Positions 24,766 to 35,980 of a stretch of 64,000 nucleotides of DNA are shown in pieces (position 1 is the first letter of the stretch; the number at the start of each line of letters is the position of its first letter). The translations under genes and the position numbers were made by a program. The DNA comes from Spinellus fusiger (taxonomy: Eukaryota > Mucoromycota > Mucoromycetes > Mucorales > Phycomycetaceae): assembly GCA_025094145.1 (NCBI GenBank), contig JALLLS010000022.1:248001-312000 (forward strand), in the 5' to 3' direction. The notes beneath the pieces are model-generated. The model was not told the DNA's origin. It did no database searches and saw only the letters and a program-made list of their open reading frames with translations.

Positions 24766-25587
24766 ATGAGAGATTTTTTCCTCTAGCTAAATTTTATTGG
24801 AAAATAAACTACCACTAGCAATACTTTTTTTTATTTTTATTTTTATTTTATTTTTATTTTTATATGTCTATTATGCATAGAAAGTAGCTGGAGTATTAGT
24901 ATTTCTCCATTTCTTTTTTTCTTTTTTTCTTTCTAGGGAATATACAAGTCCATAAACTATCTTGTATTTGTATTTATAGTAGCAACAGTAGAGGCATATT
25001 TAATATGAATAATAGCAGTAGTACCACTGCCATCACAAGCAAAAGCAAAAGCAAAAGCCAGTTGTGACCATGATGATACTCGTGGACCTGCAAGTTTTAA
25101 TGACTGGAATATGCAAATAATATTAGGTCGTTGGACAAACTCAGGAATAAAAAGCAAAAAAGATCCAATTGACTTTATATGTATTTTTCTCTATTCTTTA
25201 TTGCATTTAAACAAGGCTTATTTTTACATTTATTTAGCTGTCAAGATCAGCAATGCACATAAGTAAAATAAGTTTGAATCCAATAAATTGTTTTATATAA
25301 ATCCAATAAGTATAAATATGAAACGAAATACTTGTGCTTATAGTGTCGTAATATTTCTCTGCACTCCTCTCCTTTTTCCCCTTTTTGTTTTTGCCTTTCT
25401 TTTATCATTCGTTAAAATTCAATTCTCATCAACTCAAGTTTCTTTAGTTCTATTCTATTCTGCCTACTCCTTTTATTTCTACTTGTTGAGCCTTTTATTC
25501 TTAAATTGTTATTTCTGTTTCTAAAAAGAAATCCAAAGTATTCTACCTTTTTTATTATTATTATTACTGTTATCCATACTTCAGCTT
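24766..25587. other. Intergenic region, (ATTTT)n tract
   Basis: This holds the GAS 3' region with a (TTTTTA)n run near 24824-24862, a (CAAAAG)n run near 25037-25060, and the probable KIN4-like promoter, pyrimidine-rich near 25360-25570. No gene is seen. Confidence 0.5.
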
Positions 25588-28505
25588 ATGCTATCTGCCA
25601 AAAGCATTGCTTCAATCACCACTCTTCCCCAAAGCCAATCCATGTCGAGTAGAGAAAGAAAAGAAACAGGTCTTTGTGATGACTCCAGCAATGCCCCACC
25701 ACCCTCCAAAGAAGATGTGTCTCCATCCAACCACTCTCTCACTCAACACCCACCCAAAAGACAGAGTAGAATTGGCCCTTACCTTCTACTTCGCACACTG
25801 GGTGAAGGTGAATTTGGAAAAGTAAAATTAGGCATGCACATTGATACAGGCCAAGAGGTAAAAGAAAAAAAAAAGAAAAAGAAAGAAAGAAATGAAAAAA
25901 AGGCAATGGAGTGCGTGGCCTCTATCTTTACTAAATCAATGAAACATGTTTGTCTATTTATTTTTATTACTTATTTGTTATATTGTTGTTATATTGTTGT
26001 TATTATAGGTGGCTGTAAAGCTGATTAATAAGAATACTACAAACAATGCATGTAGAGCCAATAAAATAGAACGCGAGGTTTCCGTACTAAAAGTAAAACA
26101 ACTGCACTGCTAATGACATGTATTAAATAATGGTTTACATCCCTCCTAGTCTTTAAAACATCCCCATATTGTTCAACTTGTTCATGTTGTGGAGAGTGAT
26201 AAATACATTGGCATTATATTAGAGTATGCTTCTGGTAAGTTGGATGCCTATCTAACAAGACTCAGAAAAGAGAAAAAAAAACAATTCATGAAACATAGGA
26301 GGAGAGCTTTTTGAATATATTTTGGCCCGTCGTTATCTCAAAGAAAAGGATGCCCAAAGACTGTTTGCTCAGCTCATAAGCAGCGTCCAATACATGCACC
26401 AAAAGAAGATTGTGCATAGAGACTTGAAGCTGGTAAGATGTTTGTAGTCTATCCTCCATACCCCATAGAAGAAAGAGAGATGAGAAAAGACAAGTGGCCA
26501 ACTATTAACATGGCATTAGCTGTTTAAAGGAAAATCTTTTACTAGATCGCAACCGTAATGTCATTGTATCAGACTTTGGGTTCGCCAACCAGTTCGAAGA
26601 TGAAGATGATCTTATGGCCACCTCCTGCGGCTCCCCTTGCTATGCTGCTCCTGAGCTTGTAGTAACAGACGGTCTTTATGCGGGATCAGCTGTAGACATC
26701 TGGTCCTGTGGTGTGATTCTGTATGCGATGTTGTGTGGGTACCTGCCATTTGACGATGATCCAGCCAATCCAGAAGGCAATAATATCAATCTCTTGTATC
26801 GCTATATTCTCTCTACAGAACTCGCCTTTCCAAACTATATTAGTAGTGAATCACGAGATATATTACAAAAAATGCTAGTGCCTGATCCAATCAAACGATC
26901 TACAGTTGAAGAGATTATTAACCATCCATGGCTTAATGAATATCAACATTTATTCCTGCCACCAAAGAGCAAGCAGTCGATAGGCTATTCTCAGCTTGCA
27001 CAAGACACCAGAGAGTTGGAGGAACAAGACGACCCACACTCCAATGGTAAAGTAGAATTGGAATCTGTCGTTAAAAAAGAAATCCTCGAGGGGCCTCCAC
27101 CCTCTTCTCGAAAGCCTATTCCAGACATGGACAAGCATCGAGCTCTTGAGCCCAGTGTGTGTCAGGGCGATTACACTCTAGGCCATGCCCTGGACCATAC
27201 TTTAAACAGTGCCAAAAAAAGTATAGACCTCAGTGACCCACCCAGGGTGATTCCAAGACTGCATTCAGGTAGCCATATCGAAAGAAGCCGTCCAAAGCAC
27301 AGGAGTCTTGCGTCTGACCTACTGATCAGTCTTGTCAGAGGCAAGCACGACAGCAGTGATAAAAGAGCCTCTATGATTGAACACCCCACCAAAGACCTAC
27401 AGGACGCCCGATCCACAACCCTCCGCACCCACTCAAAATGGATGTCCACTCTCCTCTCCACAGCCAATGAAGCCACTGAGACCACTGCAAAAGAAAGGCC
27501 AAAGTCTCTCCAAAACTCTCTTTACGACTACCTACTGTACAGCAGGCGCACCCGATCAGGCCCTCATTGTGAACTCAACAAGCACCCTGCAGACTCTGCA
27601 AAACTGAGTCTTCCCTCGTCCAAAGACATGCGAGGAAAGGAAAGACTCAGCCTATTTGAGCCCACCGAGCATACCGTGGAAGACACGACAAAGGAGTCCA
27701 AAAGCTATCGGCTGTTACAAGCATCGGATGCACGTCAAGGCATGGAGTGGCATCGCAATGTCTCTGTCAAACGCCATTCATGGATTCCTTCTTCCTTGAT
27801 GAGCTCAGAGTCTGGACAAAGAGTGTCTTGGTTGGGTGCAAAACCCAAAAAGGGGACGGGACAAAAAGTCATGGCATGGATCAAAAGGAAATCAAGAGGT
27901 AAATCCATTCAGGTAGTCTTGACTTAAACTCTCCAGGCAAAGAGCATAGACAGATATTGAGTGGGAAAGCATGTTTTATCAATACAGTCTCTCATTCGAC
28001 CCATACTCTATCTTTTTACACACCAGGAATGGAGCCAGATCCTGCAGAAGTGTTAAGGGTTCATGAAGGAGTGATTGACCGTGCAGGATTAACGTATCGA
28101 TCTCCACCAGAGATTATAGCCGGTCTAGGAAGAGTGCTCAAGGTCCTTGGTATTGATAGCAAAGCAGAGGGTGACTATGCTATCAAATGTACCCGCAGAA
28201 AGGTACGGTCATCCTATAGGACAGAGACACGGGGAGCCATTACAAGCTATGCGTTGAATGGACTGGAGCCCATTTATGGGGATCCTGCCTTTGATTCTGG
28301 TGATGAAGTGCGATTTACAGTAGAAGTGTGTAGGTTTCGTAATTTACCACATCTTTACAGTGTTGATATTCGTCGTCTTCGGGGGAATGTGTGGACCTAC
28401 AAGTTTCTTTATCATAAGTTATTGGAGTTACTGGATCTTGGTTCTGAAATACACTATGAAGATGCTCTAGAACCAAAATCTAATAGAAGTTATGGATACA
28501 TTTGA
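25588..28505 (+). CDS. KIN4-like Ser/Thr protein kinase
   Basis: Exons 25588-25857, 26009-26092, 26150-26234, 26299-26432, 26530-27898 and probably 27937-28505 give 836 aa. The kinase domain (about 65-335) shows the Gly loop [18 protein letters not shown] lysine, [17 protein letters not shown] and the activation loop [14 protein letters not shown]. The insert [18 protein letters not shown] is characteristic of the Kin4/Frk1 branch. In yeast, Kin4 is the spindle-position checkpoint kinase. A long, basic, Ser-rich linker follows, then a conserved C-terminal part ([18 protein letters not shown] ... [14 protein letters not shown]) resembling KA1-type membrane or autoinhibitory ends. The last intron is ambiguous: acceptors after 27936 (38-nt intron) and after 28026 both keep the frame. 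The acceptor of exon 5 is AAAG, unusual but the only one that keeps the frame. Confidence 0.88.
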
Positions 28506-28536
28506 ATAAATATAAAAGAAGCCTATTAGTCAAAGG

Positions 28537-28711
28537 TATTATTTATATTTATATTTATATTTATATTTATATTTATATTTATATTTATATTTATATTTAT
28601 ATTTATATTTATATTTATATTTATATTTATATTTATATTTATATTTATATTTATATTTATATTTATATTTATATTTATATTTATATTTATATTTATATTT
28701 ATATTTATTTA
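28537..28711. repeat. (TATTTA)n hexanucleotide repeat
   Basis: About 29 near-perfect copies of TATTTA follow the kinase stop codon by roughly 30 bases. Transcribed on the plus strand, it would give a 3' UTR packed with AUUUA words. The open frames made by this repeat on both strands are artefacts. Confidence 0.95.
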
Positions 28712-28910
28712 TATTCATAAAGAGATTTCTATAGAGATAATGCATTTTTATACCACAACTGCCATTATTTATTAGTCAATGAATGAATTGCTTCCTTATA
28801 TATTAATATATATTCTTTTCTCGAGTATTGTCTTTGTAAAAGAGACAAGACAGTGTTACTATTGACTGTGAATAAACATTCTTATTGAATAGACAGTCTG
28901 TGTTCTTCCT

Positions 28911-30194
28911 ATGCCCTGTGTAGATACCACAATATTGGATACAACTTATAAAGAAAAGAGAGATGACTCAGCCCTCCACCAACCCATTTCTATTGACGTC
29001 ATCTTTCTTTCCTTGAGCCTTCCACCTACTCTACTTTTGGACTGTGGTGACTGCCTTCCATTGGCACCCACCCAACCTCCTCCACTTTCTTCAGTGACTT
29101 TTTCCACTCACCTCATGTCCAGCGAGTTTTCTTCCAACCCCACCACCAGTCACAGAAGTGTCCCAAAGACCTCCATTACCCACCCTATAAAGTAAGCCAA
29201 CCTTCCCTCATTTCTTCCTTCCTTCCTTTCTTCCAGTCTCAGCCGCTCACAAAGGCCTTAGTATCAGTTGGATTCTTCCTTCTGAAGCTCTTGCCTATAT
29301 CGCACAACAGCCCTTCCCACCCAACACAGACATTGTTGACTTTGTCGTCCCACCCAACGAACCTTCTCCTGTGCCATGGGGAAACATAGCCCTGAGTTCT
29401 TGTCCAGGCAAGAAAGTCCGGCTGTCAGGCCCCATCAAGGGAAGAGCCGCCATTAACCGTGACCTCTGCCTTGACTTTGCCCGTATGGCATCTCTTTCTG
29501 TCACCACAGTCGTATGGTAAATAACAGCACTACTGCTACTACTGACAATAGCAGCAACAATAATAAAACACAAGCAAGAACTTATTCCTTATGTGTTAGC
29601 TGTCTCGATGACAAGGAACTCGACTATCTCGGTGCTCCCTGGCTCAAATACTACGAAGCAGCCCGTGCCCATCATATCGATATCATCCGACTGCCAATGG
29701 TAGAGGGCAGTTGTCCCTCAACTGTGGATGAAGTGTACCAAGTGATCCGCCATGTCAACCATACTGTTATGGAGGGCCATCATGTCCTTGTCCACTGCCG
29801 AGGAGGTAAGGGTTGAAGGGGCAGAGGACTGTCTTTTTGTCGTGTCACTCATCCATCAGGTGTGGGCAGGGCTGGTCTTTTTGTGTGCTGTTGGCTGTTG
29901 GAAAATAGACTGTGTGCTAGTGCTGAACGGGCGATTCATTATGTAAGGGTGCGCCGGAGTGCAAAGGCCATTGAGACCATGCGACAAGCAGAGTTTATTA
30001 TTCGTTATGGCCAGTTTGCAAGTCACAGAGCCCATCCTCTCTATAGAACATCCCTTGGGCCAATGACACATACAGAACACACCTTGTCTGTCCCGCCTCT
30101 GATGGACATTGCGGGGCTTGAGAATGTCTACAGGGAGAAATGGCTAGAGCTTGTGGCCTGGACGCCTGTGCATTCGTCGGTAAGCCATCCATAG
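28911..30194 (+). CDS. Dual-specificity-type protein phosphatase (CDKN3-like)
   Basis: Proposed exons 28911-29191, 29262-29516, 29600-29805 and 29860-30194 encode 358 aa. The last three are well supported by WGNIALSSCPGKKVRL, GRAAINRDL, then VCCLDDKELDYLG across an intron. The phosphatase signature HCRGGVGRAGLF is rebuilt exactly by joining ...CRGG to VGRAG at 29805/29860. Cys and Arg of HCx5R are the catalytic pair; ELDYLG plus PMVEGSCPS give the general-acid region. The C-terminal helix includes VRRSAKAIETMRQAEFI. The family acts on phosphotyrosine and phosphothreonine, classically on cyclin-dependent kinases; the substrate here is unknown. The first exon and its acceptor are uncertain, because its frame is Pro/Ser-rich and several acceptors are possible. 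The 3' coding end overlaps the lectin gene on the other strand by 51 bases. Confidence 0.8.
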
Positions 30195-31250
30195 CAGTCC
30201 CAGGACACACAGCAGTCCGCCTACTCTCCAGTGTAGGGAGTAAGGAGGGAGGGGTGTAAGGGCTTCATTGGCTTTGTTGGCCTTGGTGGTGTGTGCTGGA
30301 GAAAGCGAACGAGCAGTAATACTGATAATGTCATGATTATCTATACAAGAACAGAGAAGAAGAACAAAGACACATAAACTGAACAGAAGAAATAAAACAA
30401 AAGAAAACAAAAGAAAACAAAGAGGCCTGTTATTACCTACTGATTGCCCTGTCTGAGCAGTGAATCCCAAATAAAGTGGCTTTGGTAGTTGGAGATGATG
30501 AATCTGTTCCTTGTCATTAGAAGAGAGAAAAGGGAAGGGGGCCACATGTGACTTACTATAAAGCACGGCTCCCATACATCTTCCTCTCTCCATAGAATGT
30601 CCAGTGTGAGGACAGCCCCCTGATACGTCACTCTGGCCCTGGTAGAGACAGACACCTCTCTGATGCCTGCCTAATCATGGTGTGTGAGAAATCCCATGTG
30701 TGGACTGTCTTCTTACCTCACACCCTGCCAATGCTGTGCTGTGGCCGTCACTACCAGCGTCATAGGCAGTGTGACCGTCTCCCAGCATGGCACTCACATA
30801 AGGAAACGAGTGGCGGTGAGCCTGTTCATTGTCCCGTGTATCAAAGAAGAGTCCTAGGCCATTGAACTGATGACGCGAGCCAAATGCAGGCCCACGTTCT
30901 CCTCTGTGGGTGGTGAGCCATACTAGGCACTGTCAGATCCACAGACTAGTCCAGTTCTCTTTCTGTTCTGTACCTGCAAACCCTTCTCCCACAGATGGTC
31001 CTTGTCCACCTCCCACTTTGAACTCAAACTCCACCTCAAAGTCACTTGCCACCAAAGGCTACTTTGCTATTAGAAGAGAACACACCTCATTAGCCTACCT
31101 GTTTAGCCCACAGAGAGCCCCATTGATCGGGATAAGCACTGGTTAGCCGTGCGTGGTGGCTGGTGTCAATAATACAGTGGCCACCAAAGTCATACCACTG
31201 ACTATGGAACTCATCTATAGTGTCTCAGTGTCTCTATTCTACTTTCTTTT

Positions 31251-31282
<32 letters not shown>

Positions 31283-31415
31283 TTTTGACGAGATGGCATG
31301 AGTAAAGAAACTCACCCACATAAGGCCTTTTGAAGGTGTGTGTCTTTCTTAGGTCTTCCATTGCACCCACCCACCCCATCCACACACATAAAACAATCCA
31401 CAGTAGAAACCTCAT
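30144..31415 (-). CDS. L-type lectin cargo receptor (VIP36/ERGIC-53/Emp46 family)
   Basis: This gene has no long open frame. It is rebuilt from seven exons: 31415-31316, 31214-31099, 31058-30974, 30922-30717, 30670-30557, 30509-30437 and 30340-30144, giving 296 aa with all phases matching. It opens with a signal peptide (MRFLLWIVLCVWMGWVGA) and THTFKRPYV, the family's HSFKPP motif. The lectin fold follows: FGGHCIIDTSHHARLT, FEVEFEFKV, GEGFAVWLT, GLGLFFDTRDN (sugar- and Ca-binding Asp/Asn), SFPYVSAML, GSDGHSTALAGCE, STRARVTY and PLYLGFTAQTGQ. DNHDI is then a family-typical end. A linker, one membrane segment (GGLLCVLGLLWMAY) and a short basic tail (RRMHRRPGHKL) complete a type I ER/Golgi receptor. 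Such lectins bind high-mannose glycoproteins and carry them between ER and Golgi. The tail lacks a KKxx retrieval signal. Exon 6 could begin six bases later. Confidence 0.88.
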
Positions 31416-31559
31416 CTACGTATTCATACTCCTCTTGTTGGCTTCAAATACTGCTCTTTAGGATGACGTCTACGAATGAGCTATTCGTAGTGGTAGAAAT
31501 AGGGACATAGTATCGATCGAATAAAGATGGTAGGATTCAACACATACATCTTATACTAT

Positions 31560-32453
31560 TTAACGGGCATTTCTCTCCATCAATCTCCCCACCAATTCCT
31601 GCTGTATTTTGGCCTGTCTTCTACTGTCTTCCAAGGATCCCAGACTGCGCAGATCATTCACAATGTCCTTTGTCTTGCCAAAATACACTTCCTGTAATGA
31701 ATTGCGCATCTTGTGCTCCATCTCCTCCACCATACGCCCAATATTAGCAATGTGCGCAAAGGGATCATCCACTGGACTGTCCTGCTCCAGCTGTCGTGTC
31801 ATGCTCCCACTCAGATTCATGGTCCCCAGGCCTTGATTCCCTGTCAGCATATACAGCATCACTGTGGAGGTGAGTTTGTAGTGGGCATTTCTTCCTCTCT
31901 CCTGCACCTCAAAGACATGGATCGAATCCCAGGCTCCCTTCATACGCTTGGTGGTGTCCCCCACCTTCTTCATCAGCACCACCACAGCAAACTTATCGTC
32001 AATCTCAAAGGTATAGACAGAGGAGACCCCACCCTCATAGTACATTTCTCGGTAGGTGTCAAAGGCCTCATTGGCTGCTATTTCCAGCTTCCTGAGGTGG
32101 GTGGGGGGCAGTGTGCCGTCAGGAAGTGCAGGTTCGTAGTCGTTGCTCCAGGGGGATCGGTAGCAGTCGCCATCTCTGTTGTAGTCGCACACAAGAAAGT
32201 CCTTGCCTGTCTTTGAGCATCTCTTCACCTTGAGAGGCTGGTCAATGGCCGACAGAAGCTCATCCGCCAGGTCAGGGTTCACCAAGTCCAGCAGTTTTGA
32301 CAGGTTCTCCTCTACATTCTGAGGAGGGAGTCTTCTCATAAGATCCAGTGCACAGTCATAAGGGTCTGCCTAGAGACAGCACCATTAGCCTCTACTGTCC
32401 CATAACACCCCAACAGAACAAGACATGTCTTTCTTCTAGTGTGGACTTGCCAT
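31560..32453 (-). CDS. CAP2: F-actin capping protein subunit beta
   Basis: A start-codon microexon at 32453-32451 and a main exon at 32369-31560 give 270 aa, the usual length. The N-terminus then reads [19 protein letters not shown], a hallmark of capping protein beta. Further family blocks are [50 protein letters not shown] and [11 protein letters not shown]. The C-terminal amphipathic helix ([13 protein letters not shown]) is the tentacle that contacts the actin barbed end. With the alpha subunit it caps barbed filament ends and controls cortical actin. The microexon is inferred: ATG followed by a GC donor (ATG/GCAAGT), as in two other introns of this window. The gene is divergent from the SH3 protein, with which it shares a roughly 240-base promoter. 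Confidence 0.92.
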
Positions 32454-32466
32454 GGAGTGAATAAAG

Positions 32467-32625
32467 TCCGAGCAAGAAAAAGAGAAAGAAAGAGAGAGAA
32501 AAAGAGAAAGAAAGAGAGAGAAAAAGAGAAAGAAAGAGAGAGAAAAAGAGAAAAAGAGAAAGAGAAAGAGAAAACCCCCCTCCTCTTCCTCTTCCTCCTC
32601 GTCCTCGTCCTCCTACACTCACTTG
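32467..32625. repeat. Purine tract followed by pyrimidine tract in a divergent promoter
   Basis: Three copies of a 22-base unit (AGAAAAAGAGAAAGAAAGAG plus AG) lead into (AAAGAG)n, then six C's and (CTCTTC)n/(CTCGTC)n. About 110 bases of pure purine are followed by about 40 of pure pyrimidine on the same strand. This can form a hairpin or triplex, and lies between capping protein beta and the SH3 gene. Confidence 0.85.
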
Positions 32626-32667
32626 CACCCTCCCCAGGCTATTCTTACTATGCGATGGGAATGATGT

Positions 32668-32673
32668 CACGTG
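32668..32673. promoter_or_regulatory. CACGTG E-box
   Basis: CACGTG sits inside the near-palindrome GTCACGTGTGAC, 24 bases before the ATG at 32697. It is the core site for many fungal bHLH factors, including SREBPs. Whether it is used is unknown. Confidence 0.35.
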
Positions 32674-32696
32674 TGACTTTTCAAGAGCGAGCTGCC

Positions 32697-33890
32697 ATGA
32701 CAAATAAAGCACCTTTCCTCCTTCCCTCACACTCTGGCTGCATTTCTCGATGCCTTGATGCCTGGCTCTGTCTTATGCTTCCCCTCCAGCTATGGTTTCT
32801 TGTTTTCTCTTCCTCTGCTGTGGCTGCCCAACAGTGCCTTTCTCTTGCAGACTCCACAGCCTGTCCTGAGTTCAAGGGGTACTATGTCAGTGTAGGCGAC
32901 CCGTCGTTTGTGGCCTTTCCCTGGCTGGTCAATGTGACGACAGTGCAGGCGTTTGATGAAGGGCTTCGTGTCTACAACACCCAGACTCGGCTGTGGCTGT
33001 CTCTCGGCTGCTCATCCACCCTCCCGCCACGCTACAGTCTTACCATGACGTGCTCGCAGGCTGTCTCTGGCTCCACCACCTCCCTTCCATGCAACCTGGA
33101 GTACAACGTCCTGCCCCGTCCTGTCTGTGGATGGACCTGTCATGCCTACAGCGAGTCCATCAAGAGCATGATCAGCACACAGCGGGTGTCCTGCTCCATG
33201 CCCTTGAATATATCTTTTTCACACAAGTTGTGCCAGCAGACAGGCGGGGCCTCCTTCTCTGCTGCCTGTATTGATGGAGACATCAACGAGGAGATGTGTG
33301 GTAAGTCCATCTTTCTGCACAGTGACCTTGTTCCTTTTTGCTCACTCTCAAACGAAATAGGATTTGAGAATGACCAGACATCTCTTTGTCACTACTGCCA
33401 GAATGTGGATGCCAGTCTTTCTTGCTGTCAGAGTGCCGTGTGTCAATCAGGTCTGTCTGTTGTGGACATCTTTGCCATTTGTGTGGGTGGCGTGATGTTG
33501 ATGGGGTTGGTGGTGTATGGCTATCGACACTACAAGAAGAACAGAGGCCATCGATGGAGAGAAGTGTACAAGATGTCGTTTGCCCGCAGAGAAGATGCAC
33601 TGACTGCCAATGAAGAGAGTGTCACAGTCCCTCCCATTGCATCAGAAGAAGACACAGAAGAAGACACAGAAGAAGAAGAGAGCCGACACGCACTGACCTC
33701 TATACGACATGTTCCCTCCCAGAGTGGACTCTCACACCAAGGCGTGTCCAAAGTACAGACCTACATGGAGAGCTTCTGCCATGTTATTTATACCAAAGAA
33801 CCCCAACATGAGGACGAAATACTCATCACACACGGAGACATCCTTCGTATCTACTACTATTTTGACGATGGTTGGGCATTAGGTAAATAG

Positions 33891-33952
<62 letters not shown>

Positions 33953-34410
33953 GTAGGTAGGTAGAAATGTAGATAGATAGATAGAAATGTAGATAGATAT
34001 AAAAGGCACTCTGTCGACATCTTATTGATTTCTTTATATCTCTAGGCGATAACCTAATGACAGGCGAAAGAGGTCTTTTCCCTCTCTTGTGTGTCATGAA
34101 AATGAATCCCAATGACATTCTCGCCCTCTTTTCTACAGCAGAACTCACTTCTCCTCACTCCTCTCCAACCCTAGAAAGAGACATCCTAGAAAGAGACATC
34201 CTAGAAAGAGACATGGATATTCCTCCCCATCCATTCAAGCCTAAGAATATACCAAGACTCTACAGATCCCTTAGTATTCAATCACCTCCCTTGAATTCTA
34301 TTGCTCTTCCTCAACGCTCTGCTTCCATAGCATCTCGGCTCCAGGGCGCTTCTCTTTCCAAAGACACCGAGGACTCCGAATCAGGGGCCTCGGCGTATTT
34401 TTTGTCCTGA
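32697..34410 (+). CDS. Single-pass membrane protein with C-terminal SH3 domain
   Basis: Exons 32697-33300, 33361-33882 and 34046-34410 give 496 aa. ATG 32697 is preferred because it puts a hydrophobic signal (LCLMLPLQLWFLVFSSSAVAA) near the N-terminus; ATG 32655 would add 14 residues. The outer region is cysteine-rich (CSMPL, CHYCQN, CCQSAVCQ) with no family I can name. One membrane span (VVDIFAICVGGVMLMGLVVYGY) leads to a basic stop (RHYKKNRGHRW), an acidic linker, and an SH3 domain: HVIYTKEPQHEDEILI, GDILRIYYYFDDGWALG, then DNLMTGERGLFPLLCV across an intron. The layout recalls fungal Fus1- and Sho1-like cortical proteins. The tail has three copies of LERDI. The 33301-33360 intron is 60 nt with no in-frame stop, so an unspliced form would add 20 residues. 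Confidence 0.8.
33887..33957. repeat. (GATA)n microsatellite inside an intron
   Basis: About 17 GATA units, then GGTA variants and a second short run to about 33990. It sits in the last intron of the SH3 gene, starting six bases after the splice donor. Confidence 0.9.
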
Positions 34411-34465
34411 TTCAACGGCAGTGTGACTTGTATAGGAATATCAGCCCTTTTCTTCTTTCTTACGA

Positions 34466-34517
34466 CGACTCATACTCATACTCATACCCATACTCATACT
34501 CATACCCATACTACTAC
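34466..34517. repeat. (CATACT/CATACC)n repeat
   Basis: Six-base CATACT/CATACC units in an 18-base higher-order pattern lie between the SH3 protein stop and the sulfoxide reductase start. Confidence 0.8.
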
Positions 34518-34610
34518 TAATAATAATATTATTGCTCTGCCACTGCCACTGCTTATCAACACACACTTCTTCTTCTTATTGAACATCTCAATCTTATCTA
34601 TTTCTTATTG

Positions 34611-35343
34611 ATGAAGGAACTCCACTTTAACCCTACCTTGTCCAAGAAGGAGTTCTACCAAGAACTGCTTGAACAAGTCCACTCCATAACACAGGACCAG
34701 ACATATTGGGTAAAAAGCAGTGTAACTACAGAACAGACGACTAACACAGCCAAGGTAACCAACCTGTCCAATGTCTCTTCTCTTCTCTACCACGGACTGT
34801 CTTCTCTCCCTCACTTTCAGGAGAAGCCTATCAACTGGGCAGGGTTCTATGTGACAGACCCCAGGGACAGCACGCGTCTTGTGTTGGGGCCCTTCCAAGG
34901 CAAGGTAATCCCCAAGTCTATTTAAGAGATACAAGACTCATAGTAAGGACCAGGTGGCATGCACCATGATCCCTTTTGGTAAGGGTGTATGTGGTACTGC
35001 TGCTAGTACACAGACACTGCAGCTGGTCAAGGATGTCCATGCATTTCCAGGCCATATTGCCTGTGATTCTGCCTCCAACTCTGAGATTGTGGTGCCAATA
35101 ATAAAAGACAAGGTAATCTACATGGAGCACACCAAGAGAAACATGAAACATGAAACATGAAATATGAAAAAAGAAAAAAGAAAAAAAAAAGACACTTGCA
35201 CTTATTCTATTTTACTTTTTATTTTGTAGAGGGTGTTGGGTGTCTTGGACATTGATTGTGAAGCAGTAGAAGGGTTTGATACTACAGATAGTGAAGGATT
35301 ACAGGCCATTGTGGATGTTCTCTTGAAGAACTGTGTGTGGTAA
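34611..35343 (+). CDS. Free methionine-R-sulfoxide reductase (GAF domain)
   Basis: Exons 34611-34709, 34755-34904, 34954-35112 and 35230-35343 give 173 aa, close to the yeast enzyme. The GAF fold is visible as VTNLSNVSSLLYHGL, INWAGFYVTD, LVLGPFQGKVACTMIPFGKG, VCGTAA, HIACDSASNSEIVVPI and VLGVLDIDC. Cys86, Cys96 and Cys120 reproduce the 10- and 24-residue spacing of the three active cysteines of yeast fRMsr (91, 101, 125). The enzyme reduces free methionine-R-sulfoxide with thioredoxin and protects against oxidants in the cytosol. The first intron is only 45 nt, a multiple of three with no stop and a good branch site (GACTAAC). It is called an intron because removing it restores the conserved YWVTNL. 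ATG 34611 is the first in frame. Confidence 0.92.
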
Positions 35344-35980
35344 GGTGTGTCAATAGCACCTACACACACTGTTTAAAGATCCCCTTTTCTGTTGATGTGG
35401 ATGGAGAACAACAATAAAGCCTATGTCTACAGTGTCTTTGTAGATATCTACATAGACCATTTCACTGATATGACACGGGCTATTACTAACTGTGGATAGA
35501 AATACGATGAAAGCGTGCTTCATACATTTATTTCACGTCATAAAATGCAAGTATATCTACACATTGGATTGAGAATTGAGGGTGGAGCATAGCAAATCTA
35601 CTGTGGGGAAAGAAGATTACAAGGAAACATGAAAACACATACACTAGACTACATATACTAGACTACACTACATGTACACACAATGGAGAGAGGGGGAGGG
35701 GAAGAAATATAAACAAACAAACAGAAATAGAGAAACAGAATAGACATAAAAGACAAGAAAAGACAAGGAAAGACGAGGGGAAATGTCATCCCATAGACAC
35801 ACACACATACATATTCACACTATGGAAAAGAGAAAAGAGTGTCGATAAAGAGTGTCGATAAAGAGTGTCGATAGAAATATAACCTTTTGTTCAATGAGTG
35901 GCATAGAATGCTCAGTCAGAAGGGGACTAGTCATGGAGTCATAGAGTCAGACACAAGAAAGAAAGAAAAAAAAAGAAAGA
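35344..35980. other. Intergenic region with short tandem repeats
   Basis: This contains three copies of a 14-base unit GAGTGTCGATAAAG near 35835-35875, ACTAGACTACAT units near 35646-35672, and purine-rich runs. It lies between two convergent genes. No gene was recognised. Confidence 0.6.

Noticed and set aside
28502..28745. IY- and YK-repeat frames
   Set aside because: Produced by the TATTTA hexamer array on either strand.
30437..31146. Several 60-150 codon frames on both strands
   Set aside because: Shadows of the lectin exons; only the spliced minus-strand model shows a protein family.
32439..32654. Basic Arg/Lys/Glu-rich N-terminal extension of the SH3 protein
   Set aside because: It is the purine tract of the divergent promoter; a signal peptide follows ATG 32697.
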